A stretch of 64,000 nucleotides of DNA. Source: an uncultured Bacteroidales bacterium (GTDB taxonomy: Bacteria; Bacteroidota; Bacteroidia; Bacteroidales; Paludibacteraceae). Shown here one piece after another: positions 44,668 to 55,815 of this stretch. The notes beneath the pieces were generated by a model. It saw only the letters and a program-made list of their open reading frames with translations, did no database searches and was not told where the DNA came from. The translations under genes and the position numbers were made by a program. Where the stretch lies: contig CALUOH010000028.1 in assembly GCA_944322025.1 (NCBI GenBank), positions 24,014-88,013 on the forward strand, in the 5' to 3' direction. The stretch's first letter is position 1, and every line of letters starts with the position of its first letter.

Positions 44668-45453
44668 TCAATGTGATTGCTTACGTAAAACCTCTTCAAT
44701 AATTCCGAAATCGGATAAAATATCGGCCTTGCCTTTATGAATAGCCACGGCATGTTCATAATGCGCGGCACATTTACCATCTCTAGTTCGAGTTGTCCAA
44801 CCATCACGCTCGAAGACAAGATCCTTTTTACCTTGACATATCATGGGTTCGATACAGATGACCATACCATCGCGGAGCATAGAGCCAGTTCCCCTACGGC
44901 CATAATTAGGAACCTGAGGATCCTCATGCATTTTATGTCCGACTCCATGACCCACCATTTCTCTGACTACTGAAAATCCACGTTCCTCACAATACGACTG
45001 AATCGCATATCCGATATCTCCGACACGCTTTCCCTCAACAGCCTGCCCTATGCCTATAAAAAGAGATTCTTTAGTAGTCAGCATTAGACGCTCCACTTCT
45101 GGATCAACCTCTCCTACAGCAAAGGTATAAGCAGAATCACCAACAAAGCCATTCTTGAAAGTTCCACAGTCGACAGAAATCATATCGCCCTCTTTCAACA
45201 CAACCTTATCCGATGGTATGCCATGCACTATCTGGTCATTCACAGATGTACATATAGATGCGGGGAATCCTCCATAGCCCTTAAAAGCTGGAGTAGCTCC
45301 GTTGTCACGGATAAACTCTTCGGCCACCTCATCCAATTTGGCAGTAGTAATCCCTGGCCGGATTATCTTAGCTAATTCGGCCAGGGTTTTACTCACCAGG
45401 AGACTGCTCTCTCGAAGCAATTCTATCTCTTCTTGGGTCTTTAAATATATCAT
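44668..45453 (-). CDS. map: Methionine aminopeptidase, type I
   Basis: The 261-residue protein removes the initiator Met. Metal ligands lie in VDCGTFKNGFVGDSAY, in MVGHGVGHKMHEDP and in the C-terminal 'YEHAVAI'. The ATG at 45453 is preferred over a TTG two codons earlier that touches the secY stop. It follows secY by 2 bases, so translation is coupled. Confidence 0.97.
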   Translation of the reverse strand: MIYLKTQEEIELLRESSLLVSKTLAELAKIIRPGITTAKLDEVAEEFIRDNGATPAFKGYGGFPASICTSVNDQIVHGIPSDKVVLKEGDMISVDCGTFKNGFVGDSAYTFAVGEVDPEVERLMLTTKESLFIGIGQAVEGKRVGDIGYAIQSYCEERGFSVVREMVGHGVGHKMHEDPQVPNYGRRGTGSMLRDGMVICIEPMICQGKKDLVFERDGWTTRTRDGKCAAHYEHAVAIHKGKADILSDFGIIEEVLRKQSH

Positions 45454-45455
45454 CT

Positions 45456-46793
45456 TCAATATGCTGCAATCGAACCGGTACGCCCTTTGATACGCCCAGA
45501 CTCCATAAGTCCGTCATAATGGCGCATCAATAAGTGACTTTCAATCTGCTGCAACGTATCAAGAACAACTCCGACAAGAATAAGCAGTGAAGTTCCACCA
45601 TAAAACTGCGAAAACTCACTCGTCACTCCGAATATACTTGCAAAGGCGGGCAAAATAGCAACAATCGCAAGGAAAAACGAACCAGGGAGTGTAATACGAT
45701 CCATTATATTGTCTAAATACTCAGCAGTTTTCTTACCTGGTTTCACACCGGGGATAAAACCGTTGTTTATCTTCATTTCCTCAGCCATCTGCGTAGGATT
45801 AATCGTGATAGCCGTATAGAAATAGGTAAACACAATAATCAAGATTGCAAATACAAAGTTATACAAAAAACTCGTATTGTCCATGAAAAGCCTCATGAAA
45901 TTTCCAACATTATCAGCATTGAAACCTGCTATCATAATAGGAATCATCATAATGGCCTGAGCAAATATTATAGGCATGACACCCGCAGCATTGACTTTCA
46001 ATGGGATATACTGACGAACCCCCCCATACTGTTTATTACCAACCATGCGTTTTGCATATTGTACCGGCACCTTTCTCGTTCCTTGTACGAGAAGAATACA
46101 AGCAGCTATGACCAATAGCAAGACAACAATTTCAGCAAGGAACATAACGAGACCACCGCCCGCGTCATTGAGCTTTGATGTGAATTCCTGCAAAAGAGCA
46201 CCAGGGAAACGGGCAATGATACCAATCATGATAAGCATCGATATACCATTTCCTATGCCGCGATCAGTCATACGTTCACCAAGCCACATGACAAACATTG
46301 AACCGGCACACAAGATAATGGTTGACGAGACAGAAAACCATACACCAGCCGGCATGGCTGCCCCTGCATGACCTAACTGCACTTTAAGGTTCACAAGATA
46401 TGATGGTCCTTGCAGGAGAAGAATAGCCACCGTCAGGTAACGAGTAAGCTGATTCATCTTGCGACGCCCGCTCTCTCCCTCTCGCTGCATTTTCTGGAAG
46501 TAAGGGATAGCAATTGTAAGAAGCTGCACGACAATAGAGGCCGTAATGTATGGCATGATTCCTAATGCAAAAATAGAAGCATTAGAAAATGCACCGCCAG
46601 AAAACATATCCAGCAGCGACATTAACCCGCCGCTCGTCTGAGACTTCAGGGCTACCAGTGCTTCTGGATCAATACCCGGCAGAACCACAAATGATCCAAA
46701 ACGATATATCAGAACAAAAAGCAAAGTGGTCAGGATTTTGGAACGGAGTTCCTCAATCTTCCAGATATTCTTTAAGGTCTCTATGAATTTCAT
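45456..46793 (-). CDS. secY: Preprotein translocase subunit SecY
   Basis: The 445-residue channel protein has ten predicted membrane spans and the family motifs GIMPYITASIVVQLL (TM2 region) and 'GERMTDRGIGNGISMLIMIGI'. SecY forms the export channel with SecE/SecG, which are elsewhere. It sits between rplO and map as in most bacteria. Confidence 0.98.
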   Translation of the reverse strand: MKFIETLKNIWKIEELRSKILTTLLFVLIYRFGSFVVLPGIDPEALVALKSQTSGGLMSLLDMFSGGAFSNASIFALGIMPYITASIVVQLLTIAIPYFQKMQREGESGRRKMNQLTRYLTVAILLLQGPSYLVNLKVQLGHAGAAMPAGVWFSVSSTIILCAGSMFVMWLGERMTDRGIGNGISMLIMIGIIARFPGALLQEFTSKLNDAGGGLVMFLAEIVVLLLVIAACILLVQGTRKVPVQYAKRMVGNKQYGGVRQYIPLKVNAAGVMPIIFAQAIMMIPIMIAGFNADNVGNFMRLFMDNTSFLYNFVFAILIIVFTYFYTAITINPTQMAEEMKINNGFIPGVKPGKKTAEYLDNIMDRITLPGSFFLAIVAILPAFASIFGVTSEFSQFYGGTSLLILVGVVLDTLQQIESHLLMRHYDGLMESGRIKGRTGSIAAY

Positions 46794-46797
46794 CGTA

Positions 46798-47244
46798 TTA
46801 TAATTTTAGCACGCTACCTCCAGCAGCAATAATTGCTGCCTCTGCTGATTTAGAAAAAGCGTGTGCTTCTACTTCAAGTTTATTTTTCAGCTCACCGTTA
46901 CCGAGTATTTTTACCAGTCCATTTTTAGACAGATAACCAGTCTCAATGAGAACTTTTACGTCAATCTTTGTGAGATTATTTTTCTCTGCAATACTCTGTA
47001 GGGTATCGAGATTGATAGCCTTGTATTCAACACGGTTCCTGTTCTTGAAACCAAATTTCGGCAGACGGCGCTGCAATGGCATTTGACCACCCTCAAAACC
47101 GATCTTATGCGAATAGCCAGAACGCGATTTAGCACCTTTGTGACCACGAGTAGAGGTACCACCTTTACCCGAACCCGGGCCACGACCTATTCTTTTGCCA
47201 TTCTTCACAGAACCAGCTGCTGGTTTTATAGTACTTAAGTCCAT
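46798..47244 (-). CDS. rplO: 50S ribosomal protein L15
   Basis: The 148-residue protein begins MDLSTIKPAAGSVKNGKRIG and has the Gly/Arg-rich GRGPGSGKGGTSTRGHKGAK region that binds 23S rRNA. 4 bases upstream of secY. Confidence 0.98.
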   Translation of the reverse strand: MDLSTIKPAAGSVKNGKRIGRGPGSGKGGTSTRGHKGAKSRSGYSHKIGFEGGQMPLQRRLPKFGFKNRNRVEYKAINLDTLQSIAEKNNLTKIDVKVLIETGYLSKNGLVKILGNGELKNKLEVEAHAFSKSAEAAIIAAGGSVLKL

Positions 47245-47265
47245 AGTTCTTTTAGTTTATAAGTA

Positions 47266-47442
47266 TTAATCAATGACCTTCACGAGGTGTTTTACTTTTT
47301 CAATCATTCCGCGTATAGAGGGATTATCCTCATGTTCTACTACGGCATTGATTTTTCTAAGCCCAAGCGCATCCAAATTCAATTTTTGGTTTTTGGGACA
47401 TTTTATTCTGCTTCTAATTTGTTGAACTTTTATAGTCGCCAT
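47266..47442 (-). CDS. rpmD: 50S ribosomal protein L30
   Basis: A 58-residue protein starting MATIKVQQIRSRIKCPKNQK with the L30 pattern 'LNLDALGLRKINAVVEH'. It lies between rpsE and rplO. Both ends are set by clear start and stop codons. Confidence 0.95.
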   Translation of the reverse strand: MATIKVQQIRSRIKCPKNQKLNLDALGLRKINAVVEHEDNPSIRGMIEKVKHLVKVID

Positions 47443-47453
47443 AATGATGAGAA

Positions 47454-47972
47454 TTAACCTTTAAACACTTTTTCCATAGAAACACCACGATTCTGCGCGA
47501 CGGTATAGGCATCTCGCAATTCAGAAAGTGCAGCGAATGTAGCTTTAACCAAATTATGAGGATTAGACGAACCTTTTGACTTGGCAAGGACATCAGTAAT
47601 GCCTACAGATTCGAGAACTGCACGCATCGCGCCGCCCGCCTTTACTCCAGTACCATGAGATGCAGGCTGAATATATACTGATGCACCACCAAATCGTGCT
47701 TCCTGCTCGTGAGGTATAGTACCTTTTAGAACAGGAACTTTGATTAAGTTCTTCTTTGCAGCCTCAATACCCTTTGAAATAGCTGCCGTAACCTCACCAG
47801 CCTTGCCGAGCCCCCAACCAACAACACCATCTCCATTTCCGACAACTACTATTGCAGCAAAACTGAATGCACGGCCACCTTTAGTAACCTTGGTCACACG
47901 ATTTACAGCAACTAGACGATCAACTAGTTCAATATCGTTTGTTGATTTTACTCTGTTATTTAATTCTGTCAT
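47454..47972 (-). CDS. rpsE: 30S ribosomal protein S5
   Basis: The 172-residue protein shows the double-stranded-RNA-binding motif ([20 protein letters not shown]) and [21 protein letters not shown]5 affects decoding accuracy and 30S assembly. It lies between rplR and rpmD. Confidence 0.98.
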   Translation of the reverse strand: MTELNNRVKSTNDIELVDRLVAVNRVTKVTKGGRAFSFAAIVVVGNGDGVVGWGLGKAGEVTAAISKGIEAAKKNLIKVPVLKGTIPHEQEARFGGASVYIQPASHGTGVKAGGAMRAVLESVGITDVLAKSKGSSNPHNLVKATFAALSELRDAYTVAQNRGVSMEKVFKG

Positions 47973-47978
47973 AGCTTG

Positions 47979-48323
47979 TTAGAATTTAAGGCCAGCATTA
48001 CGTGCTGCATCTGCCAATTGTTTAACACGACCATGGTAAAGATATCCGTTACGATCAAACACCACAGTATTTATACCTGCCTCTTGGGCTTTCTTTGCCA
48101 CCATCTCTCCGACTTTGGCTGCCTGCTCACATTTTGTCATTTTATCCTTTATACAGAGAGACGATGCACTAGCAAGAGTCTTGCCATGAACGTCATCTAT
48201 CACCTGAGCATATATCTGTAAGTTGCTGCGAAAGACAGTCAGACGTGGTCTTTGAATAGTACCAAACACCTTACGGCGAATATGAGCCTTTATTTTAATT
48301 CTTCTTTCTATTTTCTTAATCAT
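47979..48323 (-). CDS. rplR: 50S ribosomal protein L18
   Basis: The 114-residue protein from the ATG at 48323 ([20 protein letters not shown]) has the 5S-rRNA-binding L18 pattern '[20 protein letters not shown]'. A GTG two codons upstream is an alternative but adds only two residues. It precedes rpsE by 6 bases. Confidence 0.97.
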   Translation of the reverse strand: MIKKIERRIKIKAHIRRKVFGTIQRPRLTVFRSNLQIYAQVIDDVHGKTLASASSLCIKDKMTKCEQAAKVGEMVAKKAQEAGINTVVFDRNGYLYHGRVKQLADAARNAGLKF

Positions 48324-48345
48324 AGTCACACAGATTTACGCGATT

Positions 48346-48897
48346 TTATTTACCTGCTGTCTTACCAGCCTTACGACGAATAACCTCTCCTTGGAACTTA
48401 ACTCCCTTACCCTTATAAGGTTCTGGCTTACGGAATGAACGTATCTTGGCACATACCTGACCAAGGAGTTGTTTATCGCAACTTTCAAGAACAATAAGCG
48501 GGTTCTGGTTGCGTTCCGAAATTGTCTGCACTTTAATTTCAGGAGCAAGACCGAGATATATCATATGTGTATAACCCAACGCAAGTTCAAGCACCTGCCC
48601 GTTGTTGGAGGCACGATAACCTACACCGACAAGTTCAAGCGTTTTTTTATAACCTTCCGACACGCCAACCACCATGTTATGTATAAGAGCACGATAAAGG
48701 CCATGCATGGCGCGGCTTTCTTTCTCATCATCAGGTCTGGTCACATGACACATGTCACCATCTACTTCAATTTTTATTATCGGATTAATTTCTTGTTTCA
48801 GTTCACCTTTCGGGCCTTTTACCGTAACGAGGTTATTATTTACGGAGAGAGTTACTCCAGCAGGGATATGAACCGGTAATTTTCCTATTCTTGACAT
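48346..48897 (-). CDS. rplF: 50S ribosomal protein L6
   Basis: The 183-residue protein starts MSRIGKLPVHIPAGVTLSVN and has the second-domain signature PEPYKGKGVKFQGEVIRRKA. L6 binds near the sarcin-ricin loop. Between rpsH and rplR. Confidence 0.98.
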   Translation of the reverse strand: MSRIGKLPVHIPAGVTLSVNNNLVTVKGPKGELKQEINPIIKIEVDGDMCHVTRPDDEKESRAMHGLYRALIHNMVVGVSEGYKKTLELVGVGYRASNNGQVLELALGYTHMIYLGLAPEIKVQTISERNQNPLIVLESCDKQLLGQVCAKIRSFRKPEPYKGKGVKFQGEVIRRKAGKTAGK

Positions 48898-48915
48898 TTC
48901 TATTCCTCCATAAAA

Positions 48916-49311
48916 TTAATAGATGAAACATAAAACCTCACCTCCGATTTTGGCCTCACGAGCCTCCTTGTCGGTCATAACTCCCTTAGATGTCGAAAGT
49001 ATAGCAATACCTAGTCCGTTCAAAACACGAGGCATCTCACGATAACCCGTATAACGACGCAAACCTGGCGTTGAAACGCGAATCAATTTCTTGATTGCAT
49101 TGACTTTGTTTACAGGGTCATATTTCAATGCGATCTTTATAGTACCCTGAGGTCCATCTTCTACAAATTTGTAATTAAGGATGTACCCTTTTTCAAATAG
49201 AACTTTCGTGATTTCCTTCTTCAGGTTGGAAGCCGGCACCTCAACCACACGGTGATTGGCACTTATGGCATTCCTTAATCTGGTTAAGTAATCTGCAATT
49301 GGATCTGTCAT
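48916..49311 (-). CDS. rpsH: 30S ribosomal protein S8
   Basis: The 131-residue protein starts MTDPIADYLTRLRNAISANH and ends with the STSKGVMTDKEAREAKIGGE motif. S8 is the spc-operon autoregulator in E. coli. There is a 125-base gap to rpsN upstream, the largest inside the spc segment. Confidence 0.97.
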   Translation of the reverse strand: MTDPIADYLTRLRNAISANHRVVEVPASNLKKEITKVLFEKGYILNYKFVEDGPQGTIKIALKYDPVNKVNAIKKLIRVSTPGLRRYTGYREMPRVLNGLGIAILSTSKGVMTDKEAREAKIGGEVLCFIY

Positions 49312-49436
49312 AAAAATAACAATTAAATTAATCCCGACTACCGGGACAATATTTAGTAAATAGTCTGTATATGCACCACATTACGAGTGATATCACCGAG
49401 CACTCTCACATTTATCCAATGGAGAGTGACCATTGA

Positions 49437-49706
49437 TTACCAACTTGCTTTTTTAACGCCAGGTATGAGACCAGCAGCTGCCATCTCCCGGAACTGTATA
49501 CGCGAAATGCCGAACTGGCGCATATATCCTTTCGGACGTCCAGTAATTTTGCAACGATTATGCAAACGGACATAGCAAGCATTCTTAGGCAAGGTCTGAA
49601 GTGCCTCGTAATTGCCCTCAGCGAGAAATTTCTCACGCTTGGCCGCATATTTGGCAACTAGTTTTGCACGCTTAACCTCGCGAGCTTTCATTGATTCTTT
49701 AGCCAT
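49437..49706 (-). CDS. rpsN: 30S ribosomal protein S14
   Basis: The 89-residue protein is the longer, zinc-free (C-) S14 type: [20 protein letters not shown], then [20 protein letters not shown] with only isolated Cys. It sits between rplE and rpsH. Confidence 0.97.
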   Translation of the reverse strand: MAKESMKAREVKRAKLVAKYAAKREKFLAEGNYEALQTLPKNACYVRLHNRCKITGRPKGYMRQFGISRIQFREMAAAGLIPGVKKASW

Positions 49707-49720
49707 TACTATTCCTTGTT

Positions 49721-50266
49721 TTAGTTTTTCTTAAACGGTAAACCAAATTCTTTCAGGAGAGCAAAACCTTCCTCATCAGTCTTCGCGGTAGTAACGAATG
49801 TAATATTCATACCAAGAATACGCGAGATACTGTCAATATTTATTTCTGGAAAAATAATCTGCTCTGTGATGCCAAGAGTATAGTTTCCTCGTCCATCAAA
49901 TTTAGTCTCAATACCTTTGAAGTCACGGATACGAGGGAGAGCTACACGTACAAGACGCTCAAGAAACTCATACATTTTCTTGTCTCTAAGTGTCACACGA
50001 ACACCTACTGGCATTTTCTTACGTAACTTGAAGTTCGCAATGTCTTTTTTAGAAAGCGTTTGTACGGCTTTCTGACCTGTAATAGCAGTCATTTCTGCAA
50101 TTGCCGTATCTATTATCTTTTTGTCCGACACAGCGATACCCAAACCCTGATTCAACACTATCTTCTCGAGGCGAGGTACCTGCATGATAGTCCCGTAACC
50201 AAACTGTTTCGTCAAAACTGGAACAATACGCTCCTTATAATCCTGTTTTAGACTGTTTGTATTCAT
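49721..50266 (-). CDS. rplE: 50S ribosomal protein L5
   Basis: The ATG at 50266 ([20 protein letters not shown]) gives 181 residues, the family length. [20 protein letters not shown] and [20 protein letters not shown] are typical. L5 binds 5S rRNA. A longer reading to 50338 overlaps rplX and is rejected. Start lies one base after the rplX stop. Confidence 0.97.
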   Translation of the reverse strand: MNTNSLKQDYKERIVPVLTKQFGYGTIMQVPRLEKIVLNQGLGIAVSDKKIIDTAIAEMTAITGQKAVQTLSKKDIANFKLRKKMPVGVRVTLRDKKMYEFLERLVRVALPRIRDFKGIETKFDGRGNYTLGITEQIIFPEINIDSISRILGMNITFVTTAKTDEEGFALLKEFGLPFKKN

Positions 50267-50267
50267 T

Positions 50268-50588
50268 TTACTTAATCTCCTCCCCTGATTTTTTAGCGTA
50301 ACGCACCAATTTACCAGCCTCATTTTTTCTTCTACCAATTCTAGTAGGCTTTCCTGTTTTTGGATCGACAGGATTGAGGTTCGAAATATGTATGGATGCC
50401 TCCTGTTTTACTATACCACCCTGTGGGTTCTTTGCATTAGGCTTGGTACTCTTCGATACCATGTTGACACCTTCAACGATAGCGCGCTTTTTGTCCACTA
50501 TGACTTTCAGCACACGCCCAGTCATGCCCTTATCCTCTCCGGCATTGACATACACAGTGTCACCTTTCTTTATGTGTAGTTTACTCAT
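50268..50588 (-). CDS. rplX: 50S ribosomal protein L24
   Basis: The 106-residue protein has the N-terminal KOW motif ([20 protein letters not shown]) followed by the L24 tail. L24 starts 50S assembly. Lies between rplN and rplE, one base from the latter. Confidence 0.97.
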   Translation of the reverse strand: MSKLHIKKGDTVYVNAGEDKGMTGRVLKVIVDKKRAIVEGVNMVSKSTKPNAKNPQGGIVKQEASIHISNLNPVDPKTGKPTRIGRRKNEAGKLVRYAKKSGEEIK

Positions 50589-50608
50589 TACTAAACAGTT
50601 TTTCTAAA

Positions 50609-50974
50609 TTAGAGCACTTCAGGTGCGAGTGAAATGATTTTCATATTAGACGCACGGAGTTCTCTGGCAACAGGACCGAATATACGGCTGCCACGAATCT
50701 CGCCAGCATTGTTAAGCAGAACACATGCGTTGTCATCGAAACGGATATAAGACCCATCGGCACGACGAACCTCCTTCTTTGTACGGACAACAACAGCTTT
50801 AGAAACAGCACCTTTCTTGATATCTCCAGAAGGTATAGCACTCTTTACTGCAACTACGATAACGTCACCGATTGTAGCGTAACGTTTGCCAGTACCGCCC
50901 AAAACACGTATACACAAAACCTCTTTTGCTCCACTGTTATCGGCTACTCTAAGTCTAGTCTCTTGTTGTATCAT
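50609..50974 (-). CDS. rplN: 50S ribosomal protein L14
   Basis: The 121-residue beta-barrel protein starts [20 protein letters not shown] and has the [20 protein letters not shown] segment, very conserved. It bridges to 16S h14. Two bases downstream of rpsQ. Confidence 0.98.
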   Translation of the reverse strand: MIQQETRLRVADNSGAKEVLCIRVLGGTGKRYATIGDVIVVAVKSAIPSGDIKKGAVSKAVVVRTKKEVRRADGSYIRFDDNACVLLNNAGEIRGSRIFGPVARELRASNMKIISLAPEVL

Positions 50975-50976
50975 AA

Positions 50977-51234
50977 TTACTTGGCTCTTTCGATAATTTC
51001 AACTAATCTCCATCTTTTAGTCTTGCTCAAAGGACGCGTCTCCATGATACGTACTGTATCACCTATATTACACTCGTTCTTCTCATCATGAGCATGGTAT
51101 TTCTTTGTTTTATTTACAAATTTACCATAGATGGGGTGTTTTTCTTTCCATTTAACAGCAACAGTAATGGTTTTATCCATTTTATTGCTGAAAACAACAC
51201 CTACTCTTTCTTTTCTTAAATTTCTTGTTTCCAT
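50977..51234 (-). CDS. rpsQ: 30S ribosomal protein S17
   Basis: The start used ([20 protein letters not shown]) matches the known family N-terminus. Upstream in-frame ATGs at 51240 and 51252 exist, the latter overlapping the rpmC stop (TAATG) and adding 6 residues. Body: IPV-like OB-fold ending [19 protein letters not shown]. 85 residues, normal for S17. Confidence 0.93.
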   Translation of the reverse strand: METRNLRKERVGVVFSNKMDKTITVAVKWKEKHPIYGKFVNKTKKYHAHDEKNECNIGDTVRIMETRPLSKTKRWRLVEIIERAK

Positions 51235-51251
51235 TTCCATACGGATAAACA

Positions 51252-51449
51252 TTATTGTTGATTAAGTTCACGTTTACGCAATTCCGTCTCGAAACGAGCA
51301 ATAGTCCTGCGGGTCTCCCTTATCATCGACGGATTATCAAGTGGAGAAATGCTATGGCTAAGCACCAAACGGTCAAGATTGACCCTCTCTTCTTTAAGTC
51401 TGTCCTTAATTTCAGACGTTGTTAACTCTCTAATTTCTCTTGTTTTCAT
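51252..51449 (-). CDS. rpmC: 50S ribosomal protein L29
   Basis: The 65-residue helical hairpin protein begins [20 protein letters not shown]. It sits by the tunnel exit next to L23. The stop overlaps a possible rpsQ start (TAATG). Confidence 0.96.
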   Translation of the reverse strand: MKTREIRELTTSEIKDRLKEERVNLDRLVLSHSISPLDNPSMIRETRRTIARFETELRKRELNQQ

Positions 51450-51455
51450 AATCCT

Positions 51456-51887
51456 TTATACGTTTTGAGAAGGGTCATAGTCACGACGAACGACGAATTT
51501 AGTTGTAACCGGCAGCTTTTGAGCCGCAAGTCTCAGAGCCTCTTTAGCTATGTCGAAAGGTACACCCTCAACTTCGATTATCATCCTACCAGGTGTAACA
51601 GGAGCGACAAATCCCTCTGGCGAACCTTTACCTTTACCCATACGTACCTCGGCCGGTTTCTTTGTAATAGGTTTGTCCGGGAAAATACGAATCCATATCT
51701 GACCCTGACGCTGCATATAACGAGTCACAGCAATACGAGCAGCTTCAATCTGACGGCCAGTTATCCATTTGGACTGTAACGACTTAATGCCAAAAGAACC
51801 GAACGCCAGCTGATTGCCCCTTTGGGCGAAACCTTTCATACGCCCTTTCTGCTGTCTTCTGAATTTTGTCTTTTTAGGTTGTAACAT
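51456..51887 (-). CDS. rplP: 50S ribosomal protein L16
   Basis: The 143-residue protein starts [20 protein letters not shown] and has the conserved [20 protein letters not shown] and [11 protein letters not shown] blocks. It contacts the A-site tRNA region. 6 bases before rpmC. Confidence 0.98.
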   Translation of the reverse strand: MLQPKKTKFRRQQKGRMKGFAQRGNQLAFGSFGIKSLQSKWITGRQIEAARIAVTRYMQRQGQIWIRIFPDKPITKKPAEVRMGKGKGSPEGFVAPVTPGRMIIEVEGVPFDIAKEALRLAAQKLPVTTKFVVRRDYDPSQNV

Positions 51888-51917
51888 AATTTGTCTGATT
51901 CAAATTTGTTCAATAAG

Positions 51918-52646
51918 TTATTTTTTTCTTTTTCTGAAAGGCTTTCCTGCTCTATCACTGTTCACTGCGTTACGGCTACCAGGTTCCTTTACTGTATTAA
52001 ACTGAGGAGCCAAGTCTCTCTTGCCATAAATTTCTCCTCGGCAAATCCACACCTTTATTCCGATGATTCCTACTTTCGTAAGAGCCTCTGCATGACAATA
52101 GTCAATATCTGCACGGAAAGTATGTAAGGGTGTACGTCCTTCCTTGTACATCTCTGAACGAGCTATTTCTGCACCATTCAGACGACCAGACACAAGTACC
52201 TTTATACCTTCAGCACCCATACGCATCGTATTTGCTATGGCGAGTTTGACAGCTCTACGATAAGCCATTTTACCCTCAATCTTACGAGCTATATCACGAG
52301 CAACAATCACAGCATCGAGATCAGGACGCTTAACCTCAAAAATGTTTATCTGTACATCTTTGTCGGTGATCTTTTTCAGCTCTTCCTTCAACTTATCAAC
52401 ATCCTGTCCTCCCTTACCGATAACCATACCCGGACGAGCCGTGCAAACAGTAATAGTAACAAGTTTCAGTGTACGTTCAATTACGATTCTAGAAAGACTG
52501 GCATTAGCAAGACGGACATTGAGATATTTTCTTATCTTACTATCTTCAAGCAGGGTGTCGCCATAATTATCTCCACCATACCAGTTAGAATCCCAACCGC
52601 GAATGATTCCCAGGCGGTTGCTAATAGGATTAGTTTTCTGTCCCAT
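51918..52646 (-). CDS. rpsC: 30S ribosomal protein S3
   Basis: The 242-residue protein has the KH domain ([20 protein letters not shown]) and the S3 C-terminal domain '[23 protein letters not shown]'. It forms the mRNA entry with S4/S5. Separated from rplP by 30 bases. Confidence 0.98.
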   Translation of the reverse strand: MGQKTNPISNRLGIIRGWDSNWYGGDNYGDTLLEDSKIRKYLNVRLANASLSRIVIERTLKLVTITVCTARPGMVIGKGGQDVDKLKEELKKITDKDVQINIFEVKRPDLDAVIVARDIARKIEGKMAYRRAVKLAIANTMRMGAEGIKVLVSGRLNGAEIARSEMYKEGRTPLHTFRADIDYCHAEALTKVGIIGIKVWICRGEIYGKRDLAPQFNTVKEPGSRNAVNSDRAGKPFRKRKK

Positions 52647-52651
52647 CTTGC

Positions 52652-53062
52652 TTAGTCTTGATTTTCGTTATTATTTCTTGTATCAACAAACAGCGTAACG
52701 TGGTTAGAGCGTTTACGGATACGGTATCCACGTCCCTGCGGAGCTGTACGCAACCTTTTAAGCATACGTGCAGAATCTACATATATTTTGCTCACATATA
52801 AGTTTGCGTTTTCCGCTTTCTGGTCAGTTTTCTGTTCCCAGTTATTAATAGCGGAACGAAGAAGTTTCTCCATTCTCACAGAAGCCTCTTTTGTAGAAAA
52901 CTTCAGAACACTGAGGGCACGATAAACTTCCATTCCACGAATCATGTCCGCCACAAGGCGCATTTTGCGTGGAGAAGTCGGCACATTGTTCAATTTGGCA
53001 AAGTAGACTGATTTGAGGGCTTCCTTTCTTTTTTCGGCAGCTATTCTTTTTCTTGCACCCAT
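52652..53062 (-). CDS. rplV: 50S ribosomal protein L22
   Basis: The 136-residue protein starts [20 protein letters not shown] and has the hairpin loop that lines the exit tunnel ([20 protein letters not shown]). The macrolide-contact region looks ordinary. 5 bases upstream of rpsC. Confidence 0.97.
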   Translation of the reverse strand: MGARKRIAAEKRKEALKSVYFAKLNNVPTSPRKMRLVADMIRGMEVYRALSVLKFSTKEASVRMEKLLRSAINNWEQKTDQKAENANLYVSKIYVDSARMLKRLRTAPQGRGYRIRKRSNHVTLFVDTRNNNENQD

Positions 53063-53108
53063 TTTATTCCAATTTTTTATTATACGAATTTAAATTCAAC
53101 GGGTAAGA

Positions 53109-53378
53109 TTATTTCTTTTTATTACCGCCATGACCACGGAAAGTGCGGGTAGGAGAAAACTCGCCGAGCTTGTGGCCTACCATATTTTCAGTGATATATA
53201 CGGGGATAAACTTATTACCGTTGTGAACTGCAATTGTATGACCGACGAAATCAGGCGAAATCATCGAAGCGCGCGCCCAAGTCTTAATTACAGACTTTTT
53301 ACCGCTCTCATTCATCGCCAATACCTTCTTCTCGAGTTTCAGGTTTATATACGGTCCTTTTTTTAACGAACGACTCAT
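53109..53378 (-). CDS. rpsS: 30S ribosomal protein S19
   Basis: The 89-residue protein starts [20 protein letters not shown] and has [20 protein letters not shown] near the C-terminus. It binds the head of the 30S with S13. Confidence 0.98.
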   Translation of the reverse strand: MSRSLKKGPYINLKLEKKVLAMNESGKKSVIKTWARASMISPDFVGHTIAVHNGNKFIPVYITENMVGHKLGEFSPTRTFRGHGGNKKK

Positions 53379-53401
53379 ATTATCTACTGTTCTTTTATCG
53401 A

Positions 53402-54226
53402 TTATTTTTTCCTTCTTTCAATAATATATTGGCTCGAAAGCTTCTTCGGCGAACGGGTTTTCTTTCCCTTAGCCAACAAGCCTTTGCGCGAGCGCGGATG
53501 TCCGCCAGAAGCACGGCCTTCACCACCGCCCATTGGGTGATCAACCGGGTTCATGGCAACACCACGTACACGGGGACGACGTCCCAACCAACGAGTACGA
53601 CCTGCCTTACCTGACTTTTCGAGAGCATGATCCGCATTGCCGACAGCACCGACCGTAGCGCGACAAGTACCGAGGATTTTACGGGTTTCACCTGAAGGTA
53701 ATTTCACTATCACATATTTGCCCTCACGGGATGTAATCTGTGCAAAAGTCCCGGCAGAACGAACAAGAGCTGCGCCCTGACCTGGACGAAGTTCGATGTT
53801 ATGTACAATCGTACCTAGAGGTATATTCTCCAACGGAAGAGCATTACCAACCTCAGGAGCTGCCTGCGCTCCCGACTGCAACATCTGTCCTACCTGCAAT
53901 CCATTCGGTGCAAGAATGTAGCGTTTTTCTCCATCAACATAATAAAGCAAAGCGATACGAGCAGAACGGTTTGGATCGTATTCTATGGATTTCACCTTTG
54001 CTGGGATAGAGTCTTTGCTACGTTTGAAATCAATTACTCTATATCTTCTCTTGTGTCCGCCACCGATATAGCGCATAGTCATTTTACCGGAATTATTACG
54101 GCCACCGGTTTTAGCACGACCTACAACAAGAGATTTCTCTGGAGTACTCGCAGTAATCGTATCGAATGCTCCAATAATTTTATGCCTCTGCCCCGGTGTA
54201 GTGGGGTTTAGTTTACGTACAGCCAT
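53402..54226 (-). CDS. rplB: 50S ribosomal protein L2
   Basis: The 274-residue protein has the two-domain L2 build and the [20 protein letters not shown] loop, whose His is needed for peptidyl transfer, near residue 230. Between rplW and rpsS. Confidence 0.98.
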   Translation of the reverse strand: MAVRKLNPTTPGQRHKIIGAFDTITASTPEKSLVVGRAKTGGRNNSGKMTMRYIGGGHKRRYRVIDFKRSKDSIPAKVKSIEYDPNRSARIALLYYVDGEKRYILAPNGLQVGQMLQSGAQAAPEVGNALPLENIPLGTIVHNIELRPGQGAALVRSAGTFAQITSREGKYVIVKLPSGETRKILGTCRATVGAVGNADHALEKSGKAGRTRWLGRRPRVRGVAMNPVDHPMGGGEGRASGGHPRSRKGLLAKGKKTRSPKKLSSQYIIERRKK

Positions 54227-54235
54227 TTCAGTCTA

Positions 54236-54526
54236 TTAAATGTTGCTATAAAAATCTATTTTATCTCCTTCTTTCAATGTAACAATCGCCTTTTTGTATG
54301 TGGCAGTCATTCCATTGATTACACCAGCCTTCGTATAACGGCTTTTCTTTTTGCCATGATAATTAGAGGTATTAACTTTTATCACGGTTACATTGTACAT
54401 TTCTTCAACGGCTTTCTTAATCTCAATCTTGTTAGCAGAGTGAAGTACCCTGAAACCGAAACGATTATATTTCTCGCTGATCGACATCATCTTCTCAGTG
54501 ACGATTGGTTTCAATATAATTCCCAT
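54236..54526 (-). CDS. rplW: 50S ribosomal protein L23
   Basis: The 96-residue protein starts MGIILKPIVTEKMMSISEKY and shows the L23 fold with 'VEEMYNVTVIKVNTSNYHGK'. It is the docking site for trigger factor at the tunnel exit. Confidence 0.97.
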   Translation of the reverse strand: MGIILKPIVTEKMMSISEKYNRFGFRVLHSANKIEIKKAVEEMYNVTVIKVNTSNYHGKKKSRYTKAGVINGMTATYKKAIVTLKEGDKIDFYSNI

Positions 54527-54538
54527 TTTTTACCTCCC

Positions 54539-55168
54539 TTATGCATTAAAATGTTGGTCAATACCAGCAAGAGATGCTTCAGTCAGCACCAAAGCCGAAC
54601 AGTTCAGAATCGTATAAGTATTTAATTCAGAAACAGTTACAACATTAACTTTCTGCAAATTTCTAGCTGACAAATATACGAATTTATTCGGCTCAGGTAA
54701 AATCACCAACGTCTTTTTGTTGTCGATTTTCAGATTATTAGCCATTGCTACGAAATTTTTCGTTTTGGGGGCTTCAAAATTAAGACTGTCCAGCACGATG
54801 ATTTCTCCCTGCGCTGCCTTGTATGTGAAAGCCGACTTACGTGCAAGCTGTTTCAGTTTCTTGTTCAACTTGAACCTATAATCACGGGGAACCGGGCCGA
54901 ACACACGAGCACCACCAGACAACAGCGGAGAATTGATGTCACCGCGACGTGCTCCTCCGCCACCTTTTTGACGGCCGAGCTTTCGCGTTGAACCAGAAAG
55001 TTCCGAACGCTGTTTTGCTTTGTGAGTACCCTGACGCTGATTAGCCAAATACTGTTTCACATCCAAATAGATCGCATGGTCATTTGGCTCAATACCGAAA
55101 ATAGAATCGTTCAATGTGACTTTTCTACCGGTGTCTTCTCCTTTGATGTTATATACACTCAGTTCCAT
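54539..55168 (-). CDS. rplD: 50S ribosomal protein L4
   Basis: The 209-residue protein starts [20 protein letters not shown] and contains the extended loop ([20 protein letters not shown]) that enters the exit tunnel. In E. coli L4 autoregulates the S10 operon. Its start codon overlaps the end of rplC by one base. Confidence 0.97.
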   Translation of the reverse strand: MELSVYNIKGEDTGRKVTLNDSIFGIEPNDHAIYLDVKQYLANQRQGTHKAKQRSELSGSTRKLGRQKGGGGARRGDINSPLLSGGARVFGPVPRDYRFKLNKKLKQLARKSAFTYKAAQGEIIVLDSLNFEAPKTKNFVAMANNLKIDNKKTLVILPEPNKFVYLSARNLQKVNVVTVSELNTYTILNCSALVLTEASLAGIDQHFNA

Positions 55169-55785
55169 TACTTCTCAATTAAAACGATTGAACCTTTAGC
55201 ACCGGGCACTGAACCTTTAACAAGCAAAAGATTGTGTTCCGGAATCACTTTAATAACCTGCAAGTTCTGCACAGTCACGCGGTCACCACCTGTACGACCT
55301 GCCATGCGCATACCTTTCATAACCTTTGAGGGATAAGACGAAGCACCGAGAGAACCCGGAGCGCGAAGACGGTTGTGCTGGCCATGAGTAGTCTGACCAA
55401 CTCCACCGAAACCATGGCGTTTCACAACACCCTGAAAGCCTTTTCCCTTTGATGTACCAACGATGTCCACCCAATCATTCTCATTAAAGAAATCAACCGT
55501 GATGGCATCACCCAACTTAAATTCTTTTTCAAAGCCCTTGAACTCGACCAAATGTCTTTTAGGGGATACACCCGCAGCAGCGAAGCGACCCATCTCGGCC
55601 TTATTTGTGTTCTTTTCCTTTTTGTCACCGAATGCAAGCTGGACAGCCTCATAGCCATCCCTCTCCATGTTCTTAATCTGAGTGACAACGCAAGGACCTA
55701 CTTCAATTACAGTACAGGGCAGATTTTTGCCTTCTGCACTGAACACGGAAGTCATTCCGATTTTTCTTCCAATTAATCCTGGCAT
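55168..55785 (-). CDS. rplC: 50S ribosomal protein L3
   Basis: The 205-residue protein starts [20 protein letters not shown] and has [20 protein letters not shown], the methyl-Gln region that reaches the peptidyl-transferase centre. Overlaps rplD by one base. Confidence 0.98.
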   Translation of the reverse strand: MPGLIGRKIGMTSVFSAEGKNLPCTVIEVGPCVVTQIKNMERDGYEAVQLAFGDKKEKNTNKAEMGRFAAAGVSPKRHLVEFKGFEKEFKLGDAITVDFFNENDWVDIVGTSKGKGFQGVVKRHGFGGVGQTTHGQHNRLRAPGSLGASSYPSKVMKGMRMAGRTGGDRVTVQNLQVIKVIPEHNLLLVKGSVPGAKGSIVLIEK

Positions 55786-55815
55786 TTTGAATAATTATTT
55801 AGTTAAAGATTTATA